Shown: positions 16,440 to 24,929 of the stretch, piece after piece | Layout: every line of letters starts with the position of its first letter | Numbering within the stretch: the first letter of the stretch is position 1 | NCBI GenBank assembly: GCA_038237235.1 | Contig: JBBRYW010000001.1 | Span: 1-64,000 of the forward strand | Direction of reading: 5' to 3' | Source: JBBRYW01 sp038237235 | GTDB lineage: Bacteria > Actinomycetota > Thermoleophilia > Gaiellales > Gaiellaceae | DNA: 64,000 nt | Made by a program: the position numbers and the translations under genes | The notes under the pieces: model-generated | Told to the model about the DNA's origin: nothing | What the model saw: only the letters and a program-made list of their open reading frames with translations | Databases searched by the model: none

Positions 16440-17086
16440 CGAAGCGCTCGCTCGAGCGCTTCCCGAGCCTCTTCGAGCACAGGCTCGCCGTGCGAGACCA
16501 GGAGCAGCTCGATCGGCAGCTCGAGCAGCGGGCGAAGCGACGCTCGGAATTCGCCCGGCGCGAGGTCTTCCGGCAGCCACGAGTCGGGGCACACGCGCAC
16601 CTCGCCGCCGGCCGCGCCAAGCAGAACGTCACCCGCGACGAGCGCTCGCGGCTGCGGAAGCCAGTACGTCACCTCGCCGCGGCGGCTTGAATGGTGGGCC
16701 CGCACACCGCCCGGCAAGCGCTCGCTCGCGCCGAAGGGGTTCGTCACGTGGATCTTGATCCGCTCGAGCGCGAGCTCGGGCGCCCAGACCGTCGAGCCGT
16801 ACCGCTGCCGGATCTCGTCGGCACTTCGCTCGTGCCAGAAGATGGTCAGAAACACGGCGACCGGCCGCCGCGCGCGCTCGACGTCACGGTCGAGGGCGCG
16901 GAAGAAGCGCTCCCGCTCGTCGCCTGCGGGCACCAGCGGGTCGATCAGGACGACCGTGTCGGTGGCCTCCCAGTAGACGCAGCCGACTTCCGGGTCCCAA
17001 CCGCCTTCGCCGCCCTCGTCGGGTGCCCACTCCGGATGGCGCGTCGTCCAGCGCCACAGCCCGGGCCGGATCCTCTGCACCTCCAC
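16436..17086 (-). CDS. Metallo-beta-lactamase-fold-like protein with degenerate metal site
   Basis: About 216 residues with an MBL-fold outline: VVLIDPLVP (strand plus turn), the position of the usual HxHxDH box, and a late SHGEPV. The box reads LTIFWHERSADEI, keeping only one His, so the standard dinuclear zinc site is not complete. A hydrolase with an altered site, or a non-catalytic relative, are both possible. Start GTG at 17086 (alternative GTG 17080); TAGACT at 17100-17095 is a -10 eight nt upstream. Confidence 0.7.
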   Translation of the reverse strand: MEVQRIRPGLWRWTTRHPEWAPDEGGEGGWDPEVGCVYWEATDTVVLIDPLVPAGDERERFFRALDRDVERARRPVAVFLTIFWHERSADEIRQRYGSTVWAPELALERIKIHVTNPFGASERLPGGVRAHHSSRRGEVTYWLPQPRALVAGDVLLGAAGGEVRVCPDSWLPEDLAPGEFRASLRPLLELPIELLLVSHGEPVLEEAREALERALR

Positions 17087-17094
17087 GGCGCGCG

Positions 17095-17118
17095 AGTCTA
17101 CGTCGGGACAGCGACAAT
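17095..17118. promoter_or_regulatory. Back-to-back -10 elements for two divergent leaderless genes
   Basis: On the minus strand TAGACT (17100-17095) lies 8 nt before the MBL-like GTG. On the plus strand GACAAT (17113-17118) lies 6 nt before the ATG at 17125. Both promoters fit into a 38-bp gap. Confidence 0.5.
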
Positions 17119-17124
17119 GCGCCG

Positions 17125-17520
17125 ATGATCGTTTCCTTCCATGTTGCGAGCGGCGCCGCCGTGGGTGCGCTGACACGCTCGCGGGCGGCGGCGCTCGTGC
17201 TGGGGCTCGCGGCTCATGTTGCGGGTGACAGAGTGCCCCATCAGGACACGGGCTCGCCGCCGTTCGAGCTCTACAGCGGGCTCGCAGGCGTCGCTCTGCT
17301 CGTCGCGACGCGCGGCCCCTTCGATCCGTCGGTGGTCGGAGCCGCCGCGGCTGCCTGCCCGGACATCGAGCATCTTGTCCCGTCCCTCCGCTTCCGCGGC
17401 CGCAAGCTCTTTCCGAGCCACCGCTTCCGCGGCTGGCACAGAGCGGGCGGTGTTCCGGTGGCGGTCCAGCTGGTTGCTGCGGGAATGCTGCTTGGAGCGC
17501 TTGCGGCGCGGCGGCGCTGA
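17125..17520 (+). CDS. Small membrane protein with metal-dependent-hydrolase-like motifs
   Basis: A 131-residue protein with three hydrophobic segments. It contains paired acidic/His motifs (GDRVPHQD and CPDIEHLVP) reminiscent of YdjM/DUF457 membrane-bound metal-dependent hydrolases, though it is shorter than usual. The ATG at 17125 is preferred over earlier in-frame codons because they overlap the divergent promoter. Confidence 0.66.
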   Translation: MIVSFHVASGAAVGALTRSRAAALVLGLAAHVAGDRVPHQDTGSPPFELYSGLAGVALLVATRGPFDPSVVGAAAAACPDIEHLVPSLRFRGRKLFPSHRFRGWHRAGGVPVAVQLVAAGMLLGALAARRR

Positions 17521-17529
17521 GGGCCATCG

Positions 17530-17535
17530 TAGACT
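17530..17535 (+). promoter_or_regulatory. -10 element of the epimerase gene
   Basis: TAGACT lies 7 nt before the TTG start at 17543, again consistent with a leaderless transcript. Confidence 0.45.
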
Positions 17536-17542
17536 TCGCTTC

Positions 17543-18376
17543 TTGTCGAAGGTCGTGGTAACTGGCGCGAGCGGAAAGGCCGGACGGGCGGTCGTCCGCG
17601 ATTTGCTGGACCATGAGCAAGAGGTGCTTGCGGTCGACGTCGTGCCGTTCGCCGAATCACCTGCGGCGTTTCTGCTCGCCGACCTGACCGACTTCGGCCA
17701 GACGGTCGAGTGCCTTGCGGGCGCGGATGCTGTGGTTCACCTTGCGGCGATCCCCGCGTCTCGGATCCGCACCGAGGCGACCACCTTCCGGACAAACACA
17801 CTCAGCACGTACAACGTCTTCGAGGCGGCGCGGCTGCTCGGCCTGCGTCGCGTCGTTTGGGCATCGAGCGAGACGATCCTCGGCCTGCCGTTCGACCGAG
17901 AACAACCCGCCTACGCGCCGATCGACGAGGAGCACCCTGCCTATCCGGAATCGAGTTACGCGCTCTCCAAGCTGCTCTCGGAGGAGCTCGGCCGGCAGCT
18001 GCATCGGTGGACCCGCACGCCGTACATCGCGCTCCGCCTCTCGAACATCATAGAGCCCCACGACTACGAATCCTTTCGGGCCTACTGGGACGACGCGACC
18101 GTGCGGTGCTGGAACCTCTGGGGCTACGTCGACGCCCGCGACGTCGCCCAGAGCTGCAGGCTCGCGCTCGAAGCCGACGTGGGCCCGGAGCACTTCATCG
18201 TTGCCGCCGCAGACACCGTCATGAACCGTCCGAGCCGCGAGTTGATGGCCGAGGTGTACCCATCGGTGCGCTACCAGCCGACCGGGGGCAACTTCGACAC
18301 TCTGCTCTCGATCCAGAAGGCACGGAGACTGCTCGGGTACGAGCCGCGATGGTCCTGGCGCGACCACATCGCCTGA
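17543..18376 (+). CDS. NAD-dependent epimerase/dehydratase (extended SDR)
   Basis: A 277-residue extended short-chain dehydrogenase: NAD-binding TGASGKAGRAV at residues 7-17, active-site SSYALSK (YxxxK) and an upstream Ser (WASSET). It probably acts on a nucleotide sugar or related carbonyl. The TTG at 17543 is chosen because the NAD-binding strand begins directly after it and a -10 lies 7 nt before it. Longer in-frame starts run through the upstream gene. Confidence 0.85.
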   Translation: MSKVVVTGASGKAGRAVVRDLLDHEQEVLAVDVVPFAESPAAFLLADLTDFGQTVECLAGADAVVHLAAIPASRIRTEATTFRTNTLSTYNVFEAARLLGLRRVVWASSETILGLPFDREQPAYAPIDEEHPAYPESSYALSKLLSEELGRQLHRWTRTPYIALRLSNIIEPHDYESFRAYWDDATVRCWNLWGYVDARDVAQSCRLALEADVGPEHFIVAAADTVMNRPSRELMAEVYPSVRYQPTGGNFDTLLSIQKARRLLGYEPRWSWRDHIA

Positions 18377-18396
18377 TTCACCACGGAAGATTGCCG

Positions 18397-18462
18397 GCTC
18401 GCAATTCGGTGATCGCCGCCTTGTCATGCTGGAGGTCGGGGGCTCGAGTCCGGGCGCGCCGC
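18397..18462 (+). pseudogene. Degenerate tRNA-like sequence (Asp anticodon)
   Basis: The sequence can be read as a tRNA lacking its 5' acceptor strand: D-arm GCTC...GATC, anticodon stem CCGCC/GCTGG with one mismatch, anticodon loop TTGTCAT (anticodon GTC), AGGTC variable loop, then CTCGAGT in the T-loop position. The T-stem has two mispairs and the acceptor stem does not pair. It looks like a decayed tRNA or the 3' remnant left at an integration site. It lies directly before a shattered pseudogene. Confidence 0.4.
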
Positions 18463-19224
18463 TACCTGGAGACGGCTGTTCGTGATGGCCGCTTCGGTGT
18501 CTTCCTGATCGGCGTCGCCCAGGAGAAGACGTCGCCCTGGCGTGGCTGGCATCAAGGCGCCCGGACGGGCATCCGCACTTCCGCTTCGGCCGCCAGAGCG
18601 TGTTCGTCGACCACTACTACTTCTACGTTCGCGACCGCGAGTGGGGGCCATCAACGAACGACTGCTCGATGCCCAGCTTCAGGCGTGCGCCTGGGCGCCG
18701 GACGCGACGACACTTGCCCGCGTCGTCTTGCCGTCCCGAGATGAGAACGGCCCCCGCCCCCGCCCCCGCCCCCGCCCCCGCGCTTCGCTTCGGCGACCCG
18801 CGCGTGCACGCACTGCTCGTAGCGCTCTGCGCCTTCTCGCACCTGCCGAAGGCGTTAGCAGCCGCAGTTTGTGGCTGCTCTTCGCCGGACTGCTGCCCGG
18901 CTACATGGCACGCCAGATGACCTACGACCTCCGCCGCCTGCGCCGCAACGGCTTCCCCTTTCGAACCGCCGGCAGCCAGCGCTACCAGCTCACAGCCGAA
19001 GAGCGGAGGCTCGCCGTCTTCTTCGCCAAGACCAGCACGCGTGTCGTGACGCCGTCGCTCGCGGAGCCGACCCGGCGCTCCCAGCAGCGATCGCCGAACG
19101 CAGCCCGCTCGCTCGCTCCGGGCGCGCTTTCGAGCGCGCCCTCGACGACAGGATCGCCGACGCCGCCCTCGCCGCCTCAAAAGATGACTCAACTGTGAAG
19201 CTTCCCTGGACCAAGCGGAGCTAG
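18463..19224 (+). pseudogene. Frameshifted and internally deleted pseudogene of a large conserved hypothetical protein
   Basis: Fragments in different frames line up in the order of one protein family that I recognise from memory: GVFLIGVAQEKTSPWRGW, then HPHFRFGRQSVFVDHYYFYV, then RFGDPRVHALLVALCAF, then RQMTYDLRRLRRNGF with GSQRYQLTAEERRLAVFFAK, then a C-terminal tail ending in KLPWTKRS. At least four frame changes occur and the central catalytic-sized part is missing. The parent family is about 500 residues and of unknown function, so this is a relic. It ends convergently with the ABC ATPase gene. Confidence 0.72.
18751..18780 (+). repeat. Tandem hexamer repeat, five CCCCCG units
   Basis: Five perfect CCCCCG copies lie within the pseudogene, at about the place where its central region is missing. 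Slippage here may have helped the decay. Confidence 0.92.
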
Positions 19225-20774
19225 ATCGGCTCGAGCCGGAGCTCCTCGTCAGCCTGCTCGAGGACGAGCGGGTCGTGCGTCGCGCAGACGACGGCCGCAT
19301 TTTCCTCGTGGGCTATTCGGGCAAGCAGGATCGCGACCGCCAGCGCATTCCCCACGTCCAGACGTGACGTCGGCTCGTCGACGAGGAGGAGGCGGGGCCG
19401 GGCGGCGAGCGCCCGCGCGATCGCGACGCGGCCGCGCTCACCGCTCGAAAGGCGAGAGACCCGCTGGTCGATCCGCTCGGCGAGGCCGACCGCCTCGAGG
19501 GTCGCCCGCGCGCGTGCGGTGGCCTCCCCGGGCGAGATGCCACGCAGAGCGAGGCCTACCTCGACGTTCTCCCGCGCGCTCAGGAACGGCGTCAGCTCGG
19601 TCTCCTGCGGAACGAGCCCGACCCGTGCTGCCCGCAGGGCGGCGCGCTCGCCCCGATCGAGCATCGAGAGCCTCGTGCCGTCGACCGTCACCTCGCCGGT
19701 ATTCGGCAGCCGGAGGCCGGCGAGCAGCTGCAGCAGAGTCGTCTTTCCCGAGCCGGACGGACCCGTGACCGCGTGCAGCCGGCCCGCCCGGAACCGAGCC
19801 GTCAGCCCGGTGAGGACCCGCTGCGCTCCGTACGTCTGCGAGACCGCTGCGAGCTCGGCGACGATCTGTCTCCCTTGCTCGGGGCGCCGCGGGGAGGGAG
19901 CGCGTACGTCACCGCCGCCCGCAGCGGCGGCCGAAGAGCGAAGCGGCGAGACGACGATTCGCCTGCCCTCGAGGCGCGCCTGCGCCCGCGACGTGATGCC
20001 CGCACGAGCGAGCAGGTCCTCCGGCAGGCGGAGCCAGCCCCCCCGCCCGACGACGATCGCCTCCGCGTCGCCCGTACTTCCTTCCCGCACGGTCTCCTCG
20101 GACACGCGGCCGTCGCGAATCCGTACGACGCGGTCGGCGATCTCGGCTGCGCTTGGATCGTGGCTGACGACCATCGCCGTGCATCCCTCCTCGCGGGCCA
20201 GCTCGCCGATCAGCGCGAAGACCGCGTGGGCATTCGCGGCGTCCAGCTCCCCGGTCGGCTCGTCGGCGAGAAACAGCGGCGGCCGGTGCGCGAGCGCGGC
20301 GCAGACGGCGATCCGTTGCTGCTCGCCCCCGGACAGCTCCCACGGCCGCGCACGCTTGCGCTCGAGCAGCCCAACCCGTTCGAGCAGCCCGTCCGCCCGC
20401 GCGAGCCGCTGCCGTCGCGGAGCCCCACGCAGGCCGAGCGGCAATGCCACGAGCTCGCGTGCCGAGAGCTCGCGGGCGAGCGCGCGCGAGTAGTGCTGGT
20501 CTGCGTAGCCGATCAGATCGGTCCGGAGGGAGGCCTGAGCGCGCGTCGCCAGCTTGCCCACCTCGACGTCGAAGATCCGGACGCTCCCCGCCGACGGACG
20601 GTCGAGCGCTGCGAGTAGGCGGAGCAGCGTCGTCTTGCCCGACCCGCTCGGCCCGAGAACCGCGACGACCTCCTGCTTCGCGACGGACAGATTGAGCCCC
20701 TGCAGCGCCGCGGCGTCGCCTTCCGGGGTCGAGTAGACGCGAAAGACGTCACGGAGCTCGAGCGCAGGCCTCAC
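19221..20774 (-). CDS. Fused tandem ABC transporter ATP-binding protein
   Basis: A 517-residue protein with two complete ABC ATPase domains. Domain 1 (about 10-225): GPSGSGKTT, LSGGEQQR, LFLADEPTGELD, VVSHD. A linker of about 80 residues follows. Domain 2 (about 300-515): GPSGSGKTT, LSSGERGR, LLLVDEPTSRLD, CATHD. Both resemble LolD/MacB-type ATPases, which normally act as homodimers with FtsX-like permeases; here both halves are in one chain. The GTG at 20774 overlaps the permease stop, so the two genes form an operon. Confidence 0.9.
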   Translation of the reverse strand: MRPALELRDVFRVYSTPEGDAAALQGLNLSVAKQEVVAVLGPSGSGKTTLLRLLAALDRPSAGSVRIFDVEVGKLATRAQASLRTDLIGYADQHYSRALARELSARELVALPLGLRGAPRRQRLARADGLLERVGLLERKRARPWELSGGEQQRIAVCAALAHRPPLFLADEPTGELDAANAHAVFALIGELAREEGCTAMVVSHDPSAAEIADRVVRIRDGRVSEETVREGSTGDAEAIVVGRGGWLRLPEDLLARAGITSRAQARLEGRRIVVSPLRSSAAAAGGGDVRAPSPRRPEQGRQIVAELAAVSQTYGAQRVLTGLTARFRAGRLHAVTGPSGSGKTTLLQLLAGLRLPNTGEVTVDGTRLSMLDRGERAALRAARVGLVPQETELTPFLSARENVEVGLALRGISPGEATARARATLEAVGLAERIDQRVSRLSSGERGRVAIARALAARPRLLLVDEPTSRLDVGNALAVAILLARIAHEENAAVVCATHDPLVLEQADEELRLEPI

Positions 20775-23700
20775 CGGCTCGGGTCCCGGAACGCGCGCCA
20801 GGTAGGCACGGCGATGAGCAGGGCGGCGAGCAGCACGTATCCGCTCGTGAGTGCCGTCGCCACCGGCCAGTCGACGGCGAGAACGAGAGGCGGCTCGGGG
20901 GCTGCCACGTTTGCCGTCAGGGCGACGAGCCTGACGACGATCCGGCTCAGGGCAGCGCCCACGCCGACGCCTGCGGCGAGACCCAGAACGCACCCCACTG
21001 CGGCCCGAAGGCAGAGGTGCTGCCGAAGTGCGGCGGGAGTGGCACCCTGTGCCTCGAGGTCGACGAGCTCGGCCCGCTCGTCGCCGAGGTCGGAGAGGAC
21101 GGCGAGCAACAGGCCGGCGAGCCCGAGCGCCAGAGCGAGGACCGCTCCCGCCTCGAGCGCGAGGAGCGCTCCTCGCGCGAGCGGGTCGCCGCGCAGGGTC
21201 GCCTCGAGCCTCGAGCGCGATGCAACGGCGAGGTCGTCGAAGGGGGGTTGCTCGAGGGCGCCTTCCAGTTTCCGCTCACTCAGCCCGGCCGCGCGGTGGA
21301 GCCAGATCTCGCTCGTCACCGCCGATCCGGGAAAGCTCGCGTTCATCGCGGCGGACAGGGTCGCGCGGTCGGCGACCACGAAGTCGCCGCTCGTCGAAGG
21401 GAAGCGCCTGGCGGTCGCGACTATCCGGACCGGAAGGATTTGGCCCGTCAGGTCCAGCTGCACGATGCCCCCCGGACCCGCGGCAACCGCGACGCGCGGT
21501 GAGGCGATCACCGGCACGGGGCGTCCGTCGGTCGCCTGGCGAAGACGCAGCAAGGCGTCGCGGTCCGGTGTCACGACATAGCGCACCGCTGCCTCCCGCC
21601 CGCCGTCGTGCAGCTCGATCCCCCCGGTTCCGATCCACAGGGCCCAGTTCACCGGCAGCGTCCGGGACCCCGACGGCGTCTCGACCCGTGGCGGCTCGAG
21701 CAGGAGCTGGCCCTGCGCTCGAGGGGTGACATCCGAGGCGCCGTTGCCGGAGTCGTGGATGCCGGTCGGCGGCAGGTCGGCCGCGATCGCGACGAGCTTT
21801 CCGCCGGCCGCCTCGCGCGGGAGCCGCGCTCGCAGCTCGCCCGTCCGTGTCGAGCGCTCGAGCTCGGCCGAGACGAAGGCGCCGCGCGCCGTCTCGATTA
21901 CGGCGTGCAGAACGAGGGAGCCGCCGCGCCGCCTGGCGGGAAACACGATGGCGCGTGCACCTGCGCCGAGCGGGACGCCCTGCGTCGCGACGGGCCGGGA
22001 GGGCTCGATCCGGCGCCCGAGCTCGGCCGGCGAGTGAGCGGCGAAGTCGCCGCGCCAGCCGTCGAGCCTGCCGACGGTGGCGGCTGGTACTCCGAGCAGT
22101 GTCATGCCTTCCGAGCCGAGGGGCCCGGGGACGTCTCCCGAGAGGCGAACGACAGGCGACGCCGAGCCCAGTTGTGCGTACCGGGAGAGCGGCGCCGCCT
22201 CGCCGACCGCCACGAGCTTCGAAAGATCCTCGCTCAGGACCGCGTCGCTCGGGACGGCGAATGTGGCCTGGTCGCGCTGTCCCCGAACCAGCGTTGCGCG
22301 GTACGTCTCGGCAAACAGGGCGAGGCCGATGCTCACCGCGCCGAAGGCAGCGACGAGGGCCGCTTGGCCGGGCCGCCGGGCGAGCGAGAGCGAGGCGAGG
22401 CGAAACGGGACGGGCAAGCGTCGGCCGGCGCGCTCGAGCAGGCGAAACAGGGGATGGACGATTCGCACCGTCACGATCGCGGAGATCAGCGCGATCAGGC
22501 CGGGGACGAGCAGGAGCACGGTTCCGGTGCCGCGCGTGCTCCCGGCGGTTCCGGTGCCGACGTCGCCGCGGACGAAGGCGACCGCCAGCACGGCGGCGGC
22601 CGCGGCGGCGGCGAGATCGACGGCCGAGACCGACAGCACGCCGAGCTGTACGGGCCGCGCGACGAGCGAAGCGAAGACGACAGCCCCGGCGCCCACCGCG
22701 AGCGCGAGGGCGAGGAGGAGGCCCGAGTCGGCGAGGACGCCGTGCCTGAGGACGGCGCCGGGCGAGGCTCCGAGGTGTCGCGCCACGAGTGCTCCGAGAC
22801 CCAGTCCTAGAGCCCAACCCACCGCGGTTCCCGCGAGCGCGCCGCCTCCCACCTCCCCGGCTGAGCCGGCAAGCAGCTGCCAGCGGGAGGCTCCCGACCA
22901 GGTCAGGCGTCGCCACGAGGCCTCCGTCTCGCGCCTGAGCCGAACGGCGGCGAGCACGGAGAAGGCGAGGAGCAGAGCGAGTGCCTCTCCGCCGAGCAGT
23001 AAGAGTCGTCTCGCGCCGTCTCGCGCCCGGGCGGCCGCGGCCGCGAGCTCTTCCTCCGGCGCCGACACGTCGAACAGCTCGCCACCAGCCGCGAGCGCCG
23101 AGCGAGCTCGGTCGACCCGCGAGCCGAGTGCGTCCACGCTCCAGGGATGGACGTCCTCGGTCGTCAGCGGCACGAGCCAGGTGTACGTCCGGTAGTCGAA
23201 TGCGAGCGGCTGCGCCCGGGAAAGCGCCTCGACTCCCCGCGCGAGCAGGAACGGCGAGGCGGACGCCGAGGAGCGCCCGCCGCGAACGGCGGCCGCGCTA
23301 CCCGAGGAGAGCAGGCTGCCGAAGGCCAGGCTGGAGACCGCCGAGGCGCGGCCGACGCGCACGATCCGCAGGCCCGGCGCGCCGGGAAGAGGGCCGGTCC
23401 CTGCGAGTTGCACGACCTCGCAGCGAGTAGGGCGGCAGGTTCGAGGCAGGCGCCCGGAGCTGAGCCGGAGCGACGACGACGGGTCGTCCATCGCGCTGAG
23501 CGTGACGAGCGCTCCTCCGAGCCGGCGCTCGCGGAAGAGGGCAACGGCAAGGGGGCGCCGGTCGATCACCGGCGCGAGCGCGCGCCGCGCGGCCTGGTCG
23601 AGCGCTCCGAACCCCGGGGTTCCCTCCCCCGGGAGCCCGCCCCAGGTCGCCCGGACGGCCCGGTCGGGCTCGGGGATGCCCTGGGCGGCACGCCCGAGCG

Positions 23701-23875
23701 CTGCATCCTCCGCGGCCAGACCACCCGATAGCACTCCGGCGAGCAGAGCGGCGGCGAGCGCGATGCCGATTGGCGGCAGAATCGTGCGTCCTGGCCGGCC
23801 GCGGAGCCGCACGCCGGCGAGGGCCAGGGGGTACCCGATCCGCCGGAGTCGGCGGAGCCGCGAGCTGGATTCCAT
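20771..23875 (-). CDS. FtsX-like ABC transporter permease, large
   Basis: A permease of about 1034 residues with an N-terminal helix, a long extracytoplasmic region, a central block of helices and a C-terminal FtsX-like set of helices. This is the doubled-FtsX layout of MacB/LolCE-like mechanotransmission transporters. Its partner is the fused ATPase directly downstream. Export of a lipid, lipoprotein or peptide is likely; the substrate is not indicated. ATG 23875 is used; an in-frame GTG at 23887 is the alternative. Confidence 0.87.
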   Translation of the reverse strand: MESSSRLRRLRRIGYPLALAGVRLRGRPGRTILPPIGIALAAALLAGVLSGGLAAEDAALGRAAQGIPEPDRAVRATWGGLPGEGTPGFGALDQAARRALAPVIDRRPLAVALFRERRLGGALVTLSAMDDPSSSLRLSSGRLPRTCRPTRCEVVQLAGTGPLPGAPGLRIVRVGRASAVSSLAFGSLLSSGSAAAVRGGRSSASASPFLLARGVEALSRAQPLAFDYRTYTWLVPLTTEDVHPWSVDALGSRVDRARSALAAGGELFDVSAPEEELAAAAARARDGARRLLLLGGEALALLLAFSVLAAVRLRRETEASWRRLTWSGASRWQLLAGSAGEVGGGALAGTAVGWALGLGLGALVARHLGASPGAVLRHGVLADSGLLLALALAVGAGAVVFASLVARPVQLGVLSVSAVDLAAAAAAAVLAVAFVRGDVGTGTAGSTRGTGTVLLLVPGLIALISAIVTVRIVHPLFRLLERAGRRLPVPFRLASLSLARRPGQAALVAAFGAVSIGLALFAETYRATLVRGQRDQATFAVPSDAVLSEDLSKLVAVGEAAPLSRYAQLGSASPVVRLSGDVPGPLGSEGMTLLGVPAATVGRLDGWRGDFAAHSPAELGRRIEPSRPVATQGVPLGAGARAIVFPARRRGGSLVLHAVIETARGAFVSAELERSTRTGELRARLPREAAGGKLVAIAADLPPTGIHDSGNGASDVTPRAQGQLLLEPPRVETPSGSRTLPVNWALWIGTGGIELHDGGREAAVRYVVTPDRDALLRLRQATDGRPVPVIASPRVAVAAGPGGIVQLDLTGQILPVRIVATARRFPSTSGDFVVADRATLSAAMNASFPGSAVTSEIWLHRAAGLSERKLEGALEQPPFDDLAVASRSRLEATLRGDPLARGALLALEAGAVLALALGLAGLLLAVLSDLGDERAELVDLEAQGATPAALRQHLCLRAAVGCVLGLAAGVGVGAALSRIVVRLVALTANVAAPEPPLVLAVDWPVATALTSGYVLLAALLIAVPTWRAFRDPSR

Positions 23876-23962
23876 GCTAAGAGACACTGGCTAACTCATT
23901 TGACCGGTGTGCGAGCATACTTGCATGGCCTCTCATCTGCAACCGGTGAACAGCTGACGGCG

Positions 23963-24595
23963 GTGTCGAGGAAGGCGCCCCGCTACGACGTTCCGAACGC
24001 GGCGCCCGAACCCCTGCGCGCCGTGCAAGCGTTCGTGAACACGACCGACCGCGAGCACGGCCGCGAGTGGCTGGCGACCCCGGACGACCTGCGTGGCTTT
24101 CTCGGCGAGTGGGGGCTCTCGGATCCCGAGGCAGCCGTCACATCCGCCGGGCTGCGCCGTGCGCACGAGCTGCGGGAAGCCCTGCGGGCGCTGCTCGTCG
24201 CGAACAGCGGCGGTCCCGAGCCGGCCGCGGCGCTCGAATCGCTCAACATAGCGGCGCGCCGCGCGCGCCTGACGCTCCAGTTCCCCGCTCCCGCTGCGGC
24301 CGAGGTAGCGGTGCTCGCGACGGGAACAGACGCCGCTCTCGGCCGCATACTCGCGATTGCAGCGGCATGCATGCAGGACGGAACCTGGTCGCGCCTCAAG
24401 GCGTGCCGCAACTGCAGGTGGGCCTTCTACGACCGCTCGCGGAACCGCTCGGCTACCTGGTGCTCCATGACGCTCTGCGGCAACCGGCTCAAGACCCGTG
24501 CCTACCGCCGCCGCCGGGCGATGGACGAAGCAAGCGGCCGCCCGCGTGACGTAACGTCTGGGGAATGGAGCAGCTCGCGGTCGTCCTTTCACTGA
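23963..24595 (+). CDS. ABATE-domain / CGNR zinc-finger transcriptional regulator
   Basis: An N-terminal ABATE-type domain (PEPLRAVQAFVNTTDREHG... LLATP-like segment) and a C-terminal CGNR zinc finger with ligands in LKACRNCRWAFYDRSRN and WCSMTLCGNRLKT. These are putative stress-related DNA-binding regulators. GTG 23963 gives the usual family N-terminus (about 25 residues before the conserved segment); the frame is also open from a TTG at 23900. It is divergent from the ABC transporter, so it may regulate it. The end overlaps the next gene by 31 nt. Confidence 0.82.
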   Translation: MSRKAPRYDVPNAAPEPLRAVQAFVNTTDREHGREWLATPDDLRGFLGEWGLSDPEAAVTSAGLRRAHELREALRALLVANSGGPEPAAALESLNIAARRARLTLQFPAPAAAEVAVLATGTDAALGRILAIAAACMQDGTWSRLKACRNCRWAFYDRSRNRSATWCSMTLCGNRLKTRAYRRRRAMDEASGRPRDVTSGEWSSSRSSFH

Positions 24596-24897
24596 AGCCC
24601 GGAAGCGCCGAGCGGGTCTCCGAGCTCCTTGCCGCCGGTCCGCCGTTCGACGTCGGAGCCACGGGCTTCGAGCGACATTCCGTCTACCTGGCCGGAGAGT
24701 TCGCCGTCTTACTCTTCGAAGGCTCCGTCGCGGAGGATCGCCACAGCGATCTCCTGGGAGACTTCTTCGAGGCAACCCTGCAGGCGGCGTTCGCCGGCTG
24801 GAGCGATGTGCTGGAGGGCGCGCCGCACATCGCCCGACACGTGCACGCCTGGGAAGGCGTCGGGACCGAGCCGGCCGCTTCCGCCGGAGCGGCGTAA
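24565..24897 (+). CDS. Small protein, possibly dimeric alpha/beta-barrel fold
   Basis: A 110-residue protein with alternating strand and helix pattern (LAVVLSLKPGSAERVSELL, HSVYLAGEFAVLLFEG) that resembles antibiotic-biosynthesis-monooxygenase-like dimeric barrels. There are no diagnostic residues, so the function is unknown. The ATG lies inside the end of the CGNR gene, suggesting coupling. Confidence 0.6.
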   Translation: MEQLAVVLSLKPGSAERVSELLAAGPPFDVGATGFERHSVYLAGEFAVLLFEGSVAEDRHSDLLGDFFEATLQAAFAGWSDVLEGAPHIARHVHAWEGVGTEPAASAGAA

Positions 24898-24929
24898 GAC
24901 TCCGCTCGAGGCCGACACTGACTGAAGAC

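Noticed and set aside
18751..18780. CCCCCG repeat as a functional regulatory element
   Set aside because: It lies inside a decayed pseudogene, is short, and simple GC hexamers are common in such genomes.
21276..22916. Long Arg-rich antisense/alternate-frame ORFs across the permease
   Set aside because: Composition is typical of shadow frames in GC-rich DNA; the FtsX-like frame explains the region.
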